Of a stretch of DNA of 64,000 nt, positions 21,080 to 33,636 are shown one piece after another. Made by a program: the position numbers and the translations under genes. Within the stretch, counting starts at the first letter, position 1, and the number at the start of each line of letters is the position of its first letter. Origin of the DNA: Palaemon carinicauda (lineage: Eukaryota > Arthropoda > Malacostraca > Decapoda > Palaemonidae). Where the stretch lies: assembly GCF_036898095.1 (NCBI RefSeq), contig NC_090746.1, forward strand, positions 102,161,458 to 102,225,457, written 5' to 3'. The notes beneath the pieces are model-generated. The model was not told where the DNA came from, did not search any database, and saw nothing but the letters and a program-made list of their open reading frames with translations.

Positions 21080-21990
21080 CCTCCCAGCGAAAAAACCTGC
21101 AATCCTAGAGTTCGTGAACTCCTTTTAGGACTATGCCCCCCCGGGGGAGTCTCCCGTGCCATCTGTTCCTGACAGGAGGAAACTGCAATTGGACACCTTG
21201 TCCCAGTTGTCGTAGCCGATAACTTAGGCCGACGTGGTTGAAAGAAAAGGGAGCTGGAGCCCTGCAGAGTCTGGAAGAAAGCGCCTTGGAGGAGTGAAAC
21301 CGGAAGTCGATTTACTCCGCACAGCAGATGTCTAAGTCTCTGTCCTTGGGCAAAGACAAAACTCTTCTCAAGGATGGAAGGGTGTCTGAGGTCGTTGACC
21401 TCCACAGATGAGACACCCGAAGGAAGCCTTCAGTCAGCGCGTCCAGATGGTACAACATCGAGCTTGTCCGCAAGTAGATACTTAACGACGAAAGGCCAAG
21501 GTGCCTGAGCTCGAGAGGAGGAAAGTACCCTTGATCTTCCTGTAGCTTCCTTGAACCAAACCTCGGGCCGTAACCGAGGAGGGAAAGAACCTGGTAAGCT
21601 CCCAGAGGAAGAGGTAAGCAGTCATCCCTTGTCCGATGGAGAAATCTTGAACGGAAAGCCCCCCCGCCAAAAATCCTTCCAGGGCGGGAGAAGGAGAGAG
21701 TACTCGTGCAGGAGAGGGGACCCTCGAGACCGACCTCTTGGGAACCAACTTCGCCCTGGGGGAAGTCACCACGAAGTCCACTCCTCTCTTTCTCTTCAGC
21801 GTAGGAGAGACAGCCGCTGGTTTGTTACCCTGGCCGGTGAGTGCTGGTTTCATAACCCTCATTAACGCCCGTGCCAGCGGATCAAACCATGTCTGCTGCT
21901 CCAAGGACACAGAGTCCGAAATCCTCACTAAGGTGAAAGGGATCGGGCGATCCTTTGGAGAGGACACGACGGTTCCTGCCTGAAAAGAAG
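21080..21990 (-). pseudogene. DIRS gag-like remnant (copy 2)
   Basis: A 161-residue minus frame (21482-21967) starts SSPKDRPIPFTLVRISDSVS and is the counterpart of the RRIVRSPSLQQESDTAF segment of copy 1. It includes KRKRG and serine-proline-rich stretches and then diverges. It ends just downstream, in minus orientation, of the satellite. Function in this copy is not supported. Confidence 0.5.
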
Positions 21991-22164
21991 GTGGGAAGAA
22001 TGCTGTACTGACCTGTCTTCGTCCTGCACTACCAACCTGTGCTTGGATGGAGGTGATCCCGAGTGCCGCCTAGGAGCACGCGTCCCTGCTGCTACTACCG
22101 GCTGTGGAATTCGCCGCGAACTATGGTCGCGCGAGGGCGAACGGTCGCGCAAAGGCGAATGGAC

Positions 22165-22240
22165 GCGCGGGCGCGCAGGCGAGCGATCGCGCGGGCGCGC
22201 AGGCGAGCGATCGCGCGGGCGCGCAGGCGAGCGATCGCGC
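22165..22240. repeat. 24-bp minisatellite, three units
   Basis: The unit contains GCGCGCAGGCGAGCGATCGC and is repeated three times without change. It lies at the gag-proximal edge of the larger satellite. Confidence 0.9.
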
Positions 22241-22286
22241 CGAGGGATCGTGCTGCCGCGTAGGTGAAGATGATCGCTGGCGGTAA

Positions 22287-23640
22287 GCGATGGCGAGCAG
22301 CATGTGTAGGTGAATGATCGCGTGATAGGGTGCGATGGTGATCAGCATCCGCAAGAGGGCGAGCGTTCAGGGTTGTGCGATGAGGAGCAGCATGCGTAAG
22401 CGGGCAATCATGCAGGGTTGTGCGATGGCGAGCAGCATGCGCAGGTGAAATGATCGCGTGAAAGGGTGCGATGGTGATCAGCATCTGCAGGAGGGCGATC
22501 GTTCAGGGTGGTGCGATGAGGAGCAGCATGCGCAGGTGAATGATCGCGTGAAAGGGTGCGATGGTGATCAGCATGCGCAAGAGGGCGATCGTTCAGGGTG
22601 GTGCGATGAGGAGCAGCATGCGCAGGTGAATGATCGCGTGAAAGGGTGCGATGGTGATCAGCATGCGCAAGAGGGCGATCGTTCAGGGTTGTGCGATGAG
22701 GAGCAGCATGCGTAAGCGGGCGATCGTTCAGGGTTGTGCGATGAGGAGCAGCATGCGTAAGCGGGCAATCGTTCAGGGTTGTGCGATGAGGAGCAGCATG
22801 CGTAAGCGGGCAATCGTTCATCAGGGTTGTGCGATGGCGAGCAGCATGCGCAGGTGAATGATCGCGTGAAAGGGTGCGATGGTGATCAGCATCTGCAGGA
22901 GGGCGATCGTTCAGGGTGGTGCGATGAGGAGCAGCATGCGTCAGCGGGCAATCGTTCAGGGTGGTGCGATGGCGAGCAGCATGCGTCAGCGGGCAATCGT
23001 TCAGGGTTGTGCGATGGCGAGCAGCATGCGTCAGCGGGCAATCGTTCAGGGTTGTGCGATGGCGAGCAGCATGCGTCAGCGGGCAATCGTTCAGGGTTGT
23101 GCGATGGCGAGCAGCATGCGTCAGCGGGCAATCGTTCAGGGTTGTGCGATGGCGAGCAGCATGCGTCAGCGGGCAATCGTTCAGGGTGGTGCGATGAGGA
23201 GCAGCATGCGCAGGTGAATGATCGCGTGAAAGGGTGCGATGGTGATCAGCATCTGCAGGAGGGCGATCGTTCAGGGTGGTGCGATGAGGAGCAGCATGCG
23301 TCAGCGGGCAATCGTTCAGGGTGGTGCGATGGCGAGCAGCATGCGTCAGCGGGCAATCGTTCAGGGTTGTGCGATGGCGAGCAGCATGCGTCAGCGGGCA
23401 ATCGTTCAGGGTTGTGCGATGGCGAGCAGCATGCGTCAGCGGGCAATCGTTCAGGGTTGTGCGATGGCGAGCAGCATGCGTCAGCGGGCAATCGTTCAGG
23501 GTTGTGCGATGGCGAGCAGCATGCGTCAGCGGGCAATCGTTCAGGGTGGTGCGATGAGGAGCAGCATGCGCAGGTGAATGATCGCGTGAAAGGGTGCGAT
23601 GGTGATCAGCATGCGTCAGCGGGCGATCGTTCAGGGTGGT
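22287..23640. repeat. Heterogeneous 45-bp satellite, flank of the array
   Basis: Roughly 30 units related to the main 45-bp repeat carry variants such as GCGATGGTGATCAGCATCTG and GAATGATCGCGTGAAAGGGT. Two adjacent 360-bp blocks of eight units (about 22850-23209 and 23210-23569) are near-identical, a higher-order repeat. Confidence 0.9.
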
Positions 23641-26600
23641 GCGATGGCGAGCAGCATGCGTCAGCGGGCGATCGTTCAGGGTGGTGCGATGGCGAGCAGC
23701 ATGCGTCAGCGGGCAATCGTTCAGGGTGGTGCGATGGCGAGCAGCATGCGTCAGCGGGCAATCGTTCAGGGTGGTGCGATGGCGAGCAGCATGCGTCAGC
23801 GGGCAATCGTTCAGGGTGGTGCGATGGCGAGCAGCATGCGTCAGCGGGCAATCGTTCAGGGTGGTGCGATGGCGAGCAGCATGCGTCAGCGGGCAATCGT
23901 TCAGGGTGGTGCGATGGCGAGCAGCATGCGTCAGCGGGCAATCGTTCAGGGTGGTGCGATGGCGAGCAGCATGCGTCAGCGGGCAATCGTTCAGGGTGGT
24001 GCGATGGCGAGCAGCATGCGTCAGCGGGCAATCGTTCAGGGTGGTGCGATGGCGAGCAGCATGCGTCAGCGGGCAATCGTTCAGGGTGGTGCGATGGCGA
24101 GCAGCATGCGTCAGCGGGCAATCGTTCAGGGTGGTGCGATGGCGAGCAGCATGCGTCAGCGGGCAATCGTTCAGGGTGGTGCGATGGCGAGCAGCATGCG
24201 TCAGCGGGCAATCGTTCAGGGTGGTGCGATGGCGAGCAGCATGCGTCAGCGGGCAATCGTTCAGGGTGGTGCGATGGCGAGCAGCATGCGTCAGCGGGCA
24301 ATCGTTCAGGGTGGTGCGATGGCGAGCAGCATGCGTCAGCGGGCAATCGTTCAGGGTGGTGCGATGGCGAGCAGCATGCGTCAGCGGGCAATCGTTCAGG
24401 GTGGTGCGATGGCGAGCAGCATGCGTCAGCGGGCAATCGTTCAGGGTGGTGCGATGGCGAGCAGCATGCGTCAGCGGGCAATCGTTCAGGGTGGTGCGAT
24501 GGCGAGCAGCATGCGTCAGCGGGCAATCGTTCAGGGTGGTGCGATGGCGAGCAGCATGCGTCAGCGGGCAATCGTTCAGGGTGGTGCGATGGCGAGCAGC
24601 ATGCGTCAGCGGGCAATCGTTCAGGGTGGTGCGATGGCGAGCAGCATGCGTCAGCGGGCAATCGTTCAGGGTGGTGCGATGGCGAGCAGCATGCGTCAGC
24701 GGGCAATCGTTCAGGGTGGTGCGATGGCGAGCAGCATGCGTCAGCGGGCAATCGTTCAGGGTGGTGCGATGGCGAGCAGCATGCGTCAGCGGGCAATCGT
24801 TCAGGGTGGTGCGATGGCGAGCAGCATGCGTCAGCGGGCAATCGTTCAGGGTGGTGCGATGGCGAGCAGCATGCGTCAGCGGGCAATCGTTCAGGGTGGT
24901 GCGATGGCGAGCAGCATGCGTCAGCGGGCAATCGTTCAGGGTGGTGCGATGGCGAGCAGCATGCGTCAGCGGGCAATCGTTCAGGGTGGTGCGATGGCGA
25001 GCAGCATGCGTCAGCGGGCAATCGTTCAGGGTGGTGCGATGGCGAGCAGCATGCGTCAGCGGGCAATCGTTCAGGGTGGTGCGATGGCGAGCAGCATGCG
25101 TCAGCGGGCAATCGTTCAGGGTGGTGCGATGGCGAGCAGCATGCGTCAGCGGGCAATCGTTCAGGGTGGTGCGATGGCGAGCAGCATGCGTCAGCGGGCA
25201 ATCGTTCAGGGTGGTGCGATGGCGAGCAGCATGCGTCAGCGGGCAATCGTTCAGGGTGGTGCGATGGCGAGCAGCATGCGTCAGCGGGCAATCGTTCAGG
25301 GTGGTGCGATGGCGAGCAGCATGCGTCAGCGGGCAATCGTTCAGGGTGGTGCGATGGCGAGCAGCATGCGTCAGCGGGCAATCGTTCAGGGTGGTGCGAT
25401 GGCGAGCAGCATGCGTCAGCGGGCAATCGTTCAGGGTGGTGCGATGGCGAGCAGCATGCGTCAGCGGGCAATCGTTCAGGGTGGTGCGATGGCGAGCAGC
25501 ATGCGTCAGCGGGCAATCGTTCAGGGTGGTGCGATGGCGAGCAGCATGCGTCAGCGGGCAATCGTTCAGGGTGGTGCGATGGCGAGCAGCATGCGTCAGC
25601 GGGCAATCGTTCAGGGTGGTGCGATGGCGAGCAGCATGCGTCAGCGGGCAATCGTTCAGGGTGGTGCGATGGCGAGCAGCATGCGTCAGCGGGCAATCGT
25701 TCAGGGTGGTGCGATGGCGAGCAGCATGCGTCAGCGGGCAATCGTTCAGGGTGGTGCGATGGCGAGCAGCATGCGTCAGCGGGCAATCGTTCAGGGTGGT
25801 GCGATGGCGAGCAGCATGCGTCAGCGGGCAATCGTTCAGGGTGGTGCGATGGCGAGCAGCATGCGTCAGCGGGCAATCGTTCAGGGTGGTGCGATGGCGA
25901 GCAGCATGCGTCAGCGGGCAATCGTTCAGGGTGGTGCGATGGCGAGCAGCATGCGTCAGCGGGCAATCGTTCAGGGTGGTGCGATGGCGAGCAGCATGCG
26001 TCAGCGGGCAATCGTTCAGGGTGGTGCGATGGCGAGCAGCATGCGTCAGCGGGCAATCGTTCAGGGTGGTGCGATGGCGAGCAGCATGCGTCAGCGGGCA
26101 ATCGTTCAGGGTGGTGCGATGGCGAGCAGCATGCGTCAGCGGGCAATCGTTCAGGGTGGTGCGATGGCGAGCAGCATGCGTCAGCGGGCAATCGTTCAGG
26201 GTGGTGCGATGGCGAGCAGCATGCGTCAGCGGGCAATCGTTCAGGGTGGTGCGATGGCGAGCAGCATGCGTCAGCGGGCAATCGTTCAGGGTGGTGCGAT
26301 GGCGAGCAGCATGCGTCAGCGGGCAATCGTTCAGGGTGGTGCGATGGCGAGCAGCATGCGTCAGCGGGCAATCGTTCAGGGTGGTGCGATGGCGAGCAGC
26401 ATGCGTCAGCGGGCAATCGTTCAGGGTGGTGCGATGGCGAGCAGCATGCGTCAGCGGGCAATCGTTCAGGGTGGTGCGATGGCGAGCAGCATGCGTCAGC
26501 GGGCAATCGTTCAGGGTGGTGCGATGGCGAGCAGCATGCGTCAGCGGGCAATCGTTCAGGGTGGTGCGATGGCGAGCAGCATGCGTCAGCGGGCAATCGT

Positions 26601-29600
26601 TCAGGGTGGTGCGATGGCGAGCAGCATGCGTCAGCGGGCAATCGTTCAGGGTGGTGCGATGGCGAGCAGCATGCGTCAGCGGGCAATCGTTCAGGGTGGT
26701 GCGATGGCGAGCAGCATGCGTCAGCGGGCAATCGTTCAGGGTGGTGCGATGGCGAGCAGCATGCGTCAGCGGGCAATCGTTCAGGGTGGTGCGATGGCGA
26801 GCAGCATGCGTCAGCGGGCAATCGTTCAGGGTGGTGCGATGGCGAGCAGCATGCGTCAGCGGGCAATCGTTCAGGGTGGTGCGATGGCGAGCAGCATGCG
26901 TCAGCGGGCAATCGTTCAGGGTGGTGCGATGGCGAGCAGCATGCGTCAGCGGGCAATCGTTCAGGGTGGTGCGATGGCGAGCAGCATGCGTCAGCGGGCA
27001 ATCGTTCAGGGTGGTGCGATGGCGAGCAGCATGCGTCAGCGGGCAATCGTTCAGGGTGGTGCGATGGCGAGCAGCATGCGTCAGCGGGCAATCGTTCAGG
27101 GTGGTGCGATGGCGAGCAGCATGCGTCAGCGGGCAATCGTTCAGGGTGGTGCGATGGCGAGCAGCATGCGTCAGCGGGCAATCGTTCAGGGTGGTGCGAT
27201 GGCGAGCAGCATGCGTCAGCGGGCAATCGTTCAGGGTGGTGCGATGGCGAGCAGCATGCGTCAGCGGGCAATCGTTCAGGGTGGTGCGATGGCGAGCAGC
27301 ATGCGTCAGCGGGCAATCGTTCAGGGTGGTGCGATGGCGAGCAGCATGCGTCAGCGGGCAATCGTTCAGGGTGGTGCGATGGCGAGCAGCATGCGTCAGC
27401 GGGCAATCGTTCAGGGTGGTGCGATGGCGAGCAGCATGCGTCAGCGGGCAATCGTTCAGGGTGGTGCGATGGCGAGCAGCATGCGTCAGCGGGCAATCGT
27501 TCAGGGTGGTGCGATGGCGAGCAGCATGCGTCAGCGGGCAATCGTTCAGGGTGGTGCGATGGCGAGCAGCATGCGTCAGCGGGCAATCGTTCAGGGTGGT
27601 GCGATGGCGAGCAGCATGCGTCAGCGGGCAATCGTTCAGGGTGGTGCGATGGCGAGCAGCATGCGTCAGCGGGCAATCGTTCAGGGTGGTGCGATGGCGA
27701 GCAGCATGCGTCAGCGGGCAATCGTTCAGGGTGGTGCGATGGCGAGCAGCATGCGTCAGCGGGCAATCGTTCAGGGTGGTGCGATGGCGAGCAGCATGCG
27801 TCAGCGGGCAATCGTTCAGGGTGGTGCGATGGCGAGCAGCATGCGTCAGCGGGCAATCGTTCAGGGTGGTGCGATGGCGAGCAGCATGCGTCAGCGGGCA
27901 ATCGTTCAGGGTGGTGCGATGGCGAGCAGCATGCGTCAGCGGGCAATCGTTCAGGGTGGTGCGATGGCGAGCAGCATGCGTCAGCGGGCAATCGTTCAGG
28001 GTGGTGCGATGGCGAGCAGCATGCGTCAGCGGGCAATCGTTCAGGGTGGTGCGATGGCGAGCAGCATGCGTCAGCGGGCAATCGTTCAGGGTGGTGCGAT
28101 GGCGAGCAGCATGCGTCAGCGGGCAATCGTTCAGGGTGGTGCGATGGCGAGCAGCATGCGTCAGCGGGCAATCGTTCAGGGTGGTGCGATGGCGAGCAGC
28201 ATGCGTCAGCGGGCAATCGTTCAGGGTGGTGCGATGGCGAGCAGCATGCGTCAGCGGGCAATCGTTCAGGGTGGTGCGATGGCGAGCAGCATGCGTCAGC
28301 GGGCAATCGTTCAGGGTGGTGCGATGGCGAGCAGCATGCGTCAGCGGGCAATCGTTCAGGGTGGTGCGATGGCGAGCAGCATGCGTCAGCGGGCAATCGT
28401 TCAGGGTGGTGCGATGGCGAGCAGCATGCGTCAGCGGGCAATCGTTCAGGGTGGTGCGATGGCGAGCAGCATGCGTCAGCGGGCAATCGTTCAGGGTGGT
28501 GCGATGGCGAGCAGCATGCGTCAGCGGGCAATCGTTCAGGGTGGTGCGATGGCGAGCAGCATGCGTCAGCGGGCAATCGTTCAGGGTGGTGCGATGGCGA
28601 GCAGCATGCGTCAGCGGGCAATCGTTCAGGGTGGTGCGATGGCGAGCAGCATGCGTCAGCGGGCAATCGTTCAGGGTGGTGCGATGGCGAGCAGCATGCG
28701 TCAGCGGGCAATCGTTCAGGGTGGTGCGATGGCGAGCAGCATGCGTCAGCGGGCAATCGTTCAGGGTGGTGCGATGGCGAGCAGCATGCGTCAGCGGGCA
28801 ATCGTTCAGGGTGGTGCGATGGCGAGCAGCATGCGTCAGCGGGCAATCGTTCAGGGTGGTGCGATGGCGAGCAGCATGCGTCAGCGGGCAATCGTTCAGG
28901 GTGGTGCGATGGCGAGCAGCATGCGTCAGCGGGCAATCGTTCAGGGTGGTGCGATGGCGAGCAGCATGCGTCAGCGGGCAATCGTTCAGGGTGGTGCGAT
29001 GGCGAGCAGCATGCGTCAGCGGGCAATCGTTCAGGGTGGTGCGATGGCGAGCAGCATGCGTCAGCGGGCAATCGTTCAGGGTGGTGCGATGGCGAGCAGC
29101 ATGCGTCAGCGGGCAATCGTTCAGGGTGGTGCGATGGCGAGCAGCATGCGTCAGCGGGCAATCGTTCAGGGTGGTGCGATGGCGAGCAGCATGCGTCAGC
29201 GGGCAATCGTTCAGGGTGGTGCGATGGCGAGCAGCATGCGTCAGCGGGCAATCGTTCAGGGTGGTGCGATGGCGAGCAGCATGCGTCAGCGGGCAATCGT
29301 TCAGGGTGGTGCGATGGCGAGCAGCATGCGTCAGCGGGCAATCGTTCAGGGTGGTGCGATGGCGAGCAGCATGCGTCAGCGGGCAATCGTTCAGGGTGGT
29401 GCGATGGCGAGCAGCATGCGTCAGCGGGCAATCGTTCAGGGTGGTGCGATGGCGAGCAGCATGCGTCAGCGGGCAATCGTTCAGGGTGGTGCGATGGCGA
29501 GCAGCATGCGTCAGCGGGCAATCGTTCAGGGTGGTGCGATGGCGAGCAGCATGCGTCAGCGGGCAATCGTTCAGGGTGGTGCGATGGCGAGCAGCATGCG

Positions 29601-31920
29601 TCAGCGGGCAATCGTTCAGGGTGGTGCGATGGCGAGCAGCATGCGTCAGCGGGCAATCGTTCAGGGTGGTGCGATGGCGAGCAGCATGCGTCAGCGGGCA
29701 ATCGTTCAGGGTGGTGCGATGGCGAGCAGCATGCGTCAGCGGGCAATCGTTCAGGGTGGTGCGATGGCGAGCAGCATGCGTCAGCGGGCAATCGTTCAGG
29801 GTGGTGCGATGGCGAGCAGCATGCGTCAGCGGGCAATCGTTCAGGGTGGTGCGATGGCGAGCAGCATGCGTCAGCGGGCAATCGTTCAGGGTGGTGCGAT
29901 GGCGAGCAGCATGCGTCAGCGGGCAATCGTTCAGGGTGGTGCGATGGCGAGCAGCATGCGTCAGCGGGCAATCGTTCAGGGTGGTGCGATGGCGAGCAGC
30001 ATGCGTCAGCGGGCAATCGTTCAGGGTGGTGCGATGGCGAGCAGCATGCGTCAGCGGGCAATCGTTCAGGGTGGTGCGATGGCGAGCAGCATGCGTCAGC
30101 GGGCAATCGTTCAGGGTGGTGCGATGGCGAGCAGCATGCGTCAGCGGGCAATCGTTCAGGGTGGTGCGATGGCGAGCAGCATGCGTCAGCGGGCAATCGT
30201 TCAGGGTGGTGCGATGGCGAGCAGCATGCGTCAGCGGGCAATCGTTCAGGGTGGTGCGATGGCGAGCAGCATGCGTCAGCGGGCAATCGTTCAGGGTGGT
30301 GCGATGGCGAGCAGCATGCGTCAGCGGGCAATCGTTCAGGGTGGTGCGATGGCGAGCAGCATGCGTCAGCGGGCAATCGTTCAGGGTGGTGCGATGGCGA
30401 GCAGCATGCGTCAGCGGGCAATCGTTCAGGGTGGTGCGATGGCGAGCAGCATGCGTCAGCGGGCAATCGTTCAGGGTGGTGCGATGGCGAGCAGCATGCG
30501 TCAGCGGGCAATCGTTCAGGGTGGTGCGATGGCGAGCAGCATGCGTCAGCGGGCAATCGTTCAGGGTGGTGCGATGGCGAGCAGCATGCGTCAGCGGGCA
30601 ATCGTTCAGGGTGGTGCGATGGCGAGCAGCATGCGTCAGCGGGCAATCGTTCAGGGTGGTGCGATGGCGAGCAGCATGCGTCAGCGGGCAATCGTTCAGG
30701 GTGGTGCGATGGCGAGCAGCATGCGTCAGCGGGCAATCGTTCAGGGTGGTGCGATGGCGAGCAGCATGCGTCAGCGGGCAATCGTTCAGGGTGGTGCGAT
30801 GGCGAGCAGCATGCGTCAGCGGGCAATCGTTCAGGGTGGTGCGATGGCGAGCAGCATGCGTCAGCGGGCAATCGTTCAGGGTGGTGCGATGGCGAGCAGC
30901 ATGCGTCAGCGGGCAATCGTTCAGGGTGGTGCGATGGCGAGCAGCATGCGTCAGCGGGCAATCGTTCAGGGTGGTGCGATGGCGAGCAGCATGCGTCAGC
31001 GGGCAATCGTTCAGGGTGGTGCGATGGCGAGCAGCATGCGTCAGCGGGCAATCGTTCAGGGTGGTGCGATGGCGAGCAGCATGCGTCAGCGGGCAATCGT
31101 TCAGGGTGGTGCGATGGCGAGCAGCATGCGTCAGCGGGCAATCGTTCAGGGTGGTGCGATGGCGAGCAGCATGCGTCAGCGGGCAATCGTTCAGGGTGGT
31201 GCGATGGCGAGCAGCATGCGTCAGCGGGCAATCGTTCAGGGTGGTGCGATGGCGAGCAGCATGCGTCAGCGGGCAATCGTTCAGGGTGGTGCGATGGCGA
31301 GCAGCATGCGTCAGCGGGCAATCGTTCAGGGTGGTGCGATGGCGAGCAGCATGCGTCAGCGGGCAATCGTTCAGGGTGGTGCGATGGCGAGCAGCATGCG
31401 TCAGCGGGCAATCGTTCAGGGTGGTGCGATGGCGAGCAGCATGCGTCAGCGGGCAATCGTTCAGGGTGGTGCGATGGCGAGCAGCATGCGTCAGCGGGCA
31501 ATCGTTCAGGGTGGTGCGATGGCGAGCAGCATGCGTCAGCGGGCAATCGTTCAGGGTGGTGCGATGGCGAGCAGCATGCGTCAGCGGGCAATCGTTCAGG
31601 GTGGTGCGATGGCGAGCAGCATGCGTCAGCGGGCAATCGTTCAGGGTGGTGCGATGGCGAGCAGCATGCGTCAGCGGGCAATCGTTCAGGGTGGTGCGAT
31701 GGCGAGCAGCATGCGTCAGCGGGCAATCGTTCAGGGTGGTGCGATGGCGAGCAGCATGCGTCAGCGGGCAATCGTTCAGGGTGGTGCGATGGCGAGCAGC
31801 ATGCGTCAGCGGGCAATCGTTCAGGGTGGTGCGATGGCGAGCAGCATGCGTCAGCGGGCAATCGTTCAGGGTGGTGCGATGGCGAGCAGCATGCGTCAGC
31901 GGGCAATCGTTCAGGGTTGT
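23641..31920. repeat. Homogeneous 45-bp satellite, 184 units
   Basis: The unit begins GCGATGGCGAGCAGCATGCG and ends TCGTTCAGGGTGGT. From 23641 to 31920 there are exactly 184 units in perfect register, and apart from a G/A change in the first unit I saw no variant until the last unit. Because 45 is a multiple of three and the unit is GC-rich, five of six frames stay open for thousands of codons. These long frames are not evidence of a protein. The homogeneity implies very recent expansion, gene conversion or assembly copying. Confidence 0.95.
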
Positions 31921-33138
31921 GCGATGGCGAGCAGCATCCGCAGTTGAGGGTCGCGCGATGGCGATCAGCATCCGCAGTTGAGGGTCGCGCGATGGCGATC
32001 AGCATCCGCAGTTGAGGGTCGCGCGATGGCGATCAGCATCCGCAGTTGAGGGTCGCGCGATGGCGATCAGCATCCGCAGTTGAGGGTCGCGCGATGGCGA
32101 TCAGCATCCGCAGTTGAGGGTCGCGCGATGGCGATCAGCATCCGCAGTTGAGGGTCGCGCGATGGCGATCAGCATCCGCAGTTGAGGGTCGCGCGATGGC
32201 GATCAGCATCCGCAGTTGAGGGTCGCGCGATGGCGATCAGCATCCGCAGTTGAGGGTCGCGCGATGGCGATCAGCATCCGCAGTTGAGGGTCGCGCGATG
32301 GCGATCAGCATCCGCAGTTGAGGGTCGCGCGATGGCGATCAGCATCCGCAGTTGAGGGTCGCGCGATGGCGATCAGCATCCGCAGTTGAGGGTCGCGCGA
32401 TGGCGATCAGCATCCGCAGTTGAGGGTCGCGCGATGGCGATCAGCATCCGCAGTTGAGGGTCGCGCGATGGCGATCAGCATCCGCAGTTGAGGGTCGCGC
32501 GATGGCGATCAGCATCCGCAGTTGAGGGTCGCGCGATGGCGATCAGCATCCGCAGTTGAGGGTCGCGCGATGGCGATCAGCATCCGCAGTTGAGGGTCGC
32601 GCGATGGCGATCAGCATCCGCAGTTGAGGGTCGCGCGATGGCGATCAGCATCCGCAGTTGAGGGTCGCGCGATGGCGATCAGCATCCGCAGTTGAGGGTC
32701 GCGCGATGGCGATCAGCATCCGCAGTTGAGGGTCGCGCGATGGCGATCAGCATCCGCAGTTGAGGGTCGCGCGATGGCGATCAGCATCCGCAGTTGAGGG
32801 TCGCGCGATGGCGATCAGCATCCGCAGTTGAGGGTCGCGCGATGGCGATCAGCATCCGCAGTTGAGGGTCGCGCGATGGCGATCAGCATCCGCAGTTGAG
32901 GGTCGCGCGATGGCGATCAGCATCCGCAGTTGAGGGTCGCGCGATGGCGATCAGCATCCGCAGTTGAGGGTCGCGCGATGGCGATCAGCATCCGCAGTTG
33001 AGGGTCGCGCGATGGCGATCAGCATCCGCAGTTGAGGGTCGCGCGATGGCGATCAGCATCCGCAGTTGAGGGTCGCGCGATGGCGATCAGCATCCGCAGT
33101 TGAGGGTCGCGCGATGGCGATCAGCATCCGCAGTTGAG
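31921..33138. repeat. 34-bp satellite, 35 units plus a partial
   Basis: The unit contains GATCAGCATCCGCAGTTGAG followed by GGTCGCGCGATGGC. It starts exactly where the 45-bp array ends and shares its GCGATGGCGA(N)CAGCAT(N)CG core. It is a derived 34-bp form, about 11 bp shorter. Units look identical apart from one change in the first. Confidence 0.95.
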
Positions 33139-33218
33139 CTAGTAGCTGGCGAACCATGTTCCTTCAGAAGTGTTGGAGAACGTTGGCGTGCCAGCTGTAA
33201 CACACGTGGGCGATCCGG

Positions 33219-33324
33219 AGATCGCTGGCGAGCTGATGATCGCTGACGAGCTGACGATCGCTGGCGAGCTGATGATAGCTGACGAGCTGATGATCGCTGA
33301 CGAGCTGATGATCGCTGACGAGCA
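33219..33324. repeat. 18-bp minisatellite, about six units
   Basis: The unit is close to GAGCTGATGATCGCTGAC, with T/C and T/A variants. It gives a repeated six-residue peptide in several frames. Confidence 0.9.
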
Positions 33325-33547
33325 GAAGGCTACGCGTGGAAGCCTGCGCAAAGAAGAAGAGTCCTTGACCCCGACCTGAACCGAAGTTCTAGATCGCGAG
33401 GGCGAACGTGGGCGCACAGGGCACGTAACAGGAACCGCAGGGAAGATCATCTTGAAAGCGCTGACGAACAGAAGGGCGCGCAGGGAAACCCTGACACGCA
33501 AGGGAAGAACCCCCGTGGGGGCAACCCTTTGCCCCGAAGAGATCGTT

Positions 33548-33636
33548 GTCCGCCGGGAGACTGATGTCCGTCGGAAGACCGCTGTCCGTCGGGAAGACCG
33601 TTGTCCGTCGGGAAGACCGTTGCCCGTCGGAAGACG
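33548..33636. repeat. 18-19-bp minisatellite, about five units
   Basis: The unit is close to GTCCGTCGGGAAGACCGTT, with length changing between 18 and 19 bp. Confidence 0.85.

Noticed and set aside
22408..32015. Five giant reading frames of about 2800-3200 codons
   Set aside because: They are by-products of a stop-free 45-bp tandem repeat and occur in five frames at once. No domain, start context or codon bias favours one.
22287..33138. CRISPR-like array
   Set aside because: The 45-bp and 34-bp units are contiguous tandem copies with no unique spacers, and the genome is eukaryotic.
33170..33379. Small acidic repeat protein in the DIRS leader
   Set aside because: The frame follows from an 18-bp minisatellite, and the element's coding strand is the other one.
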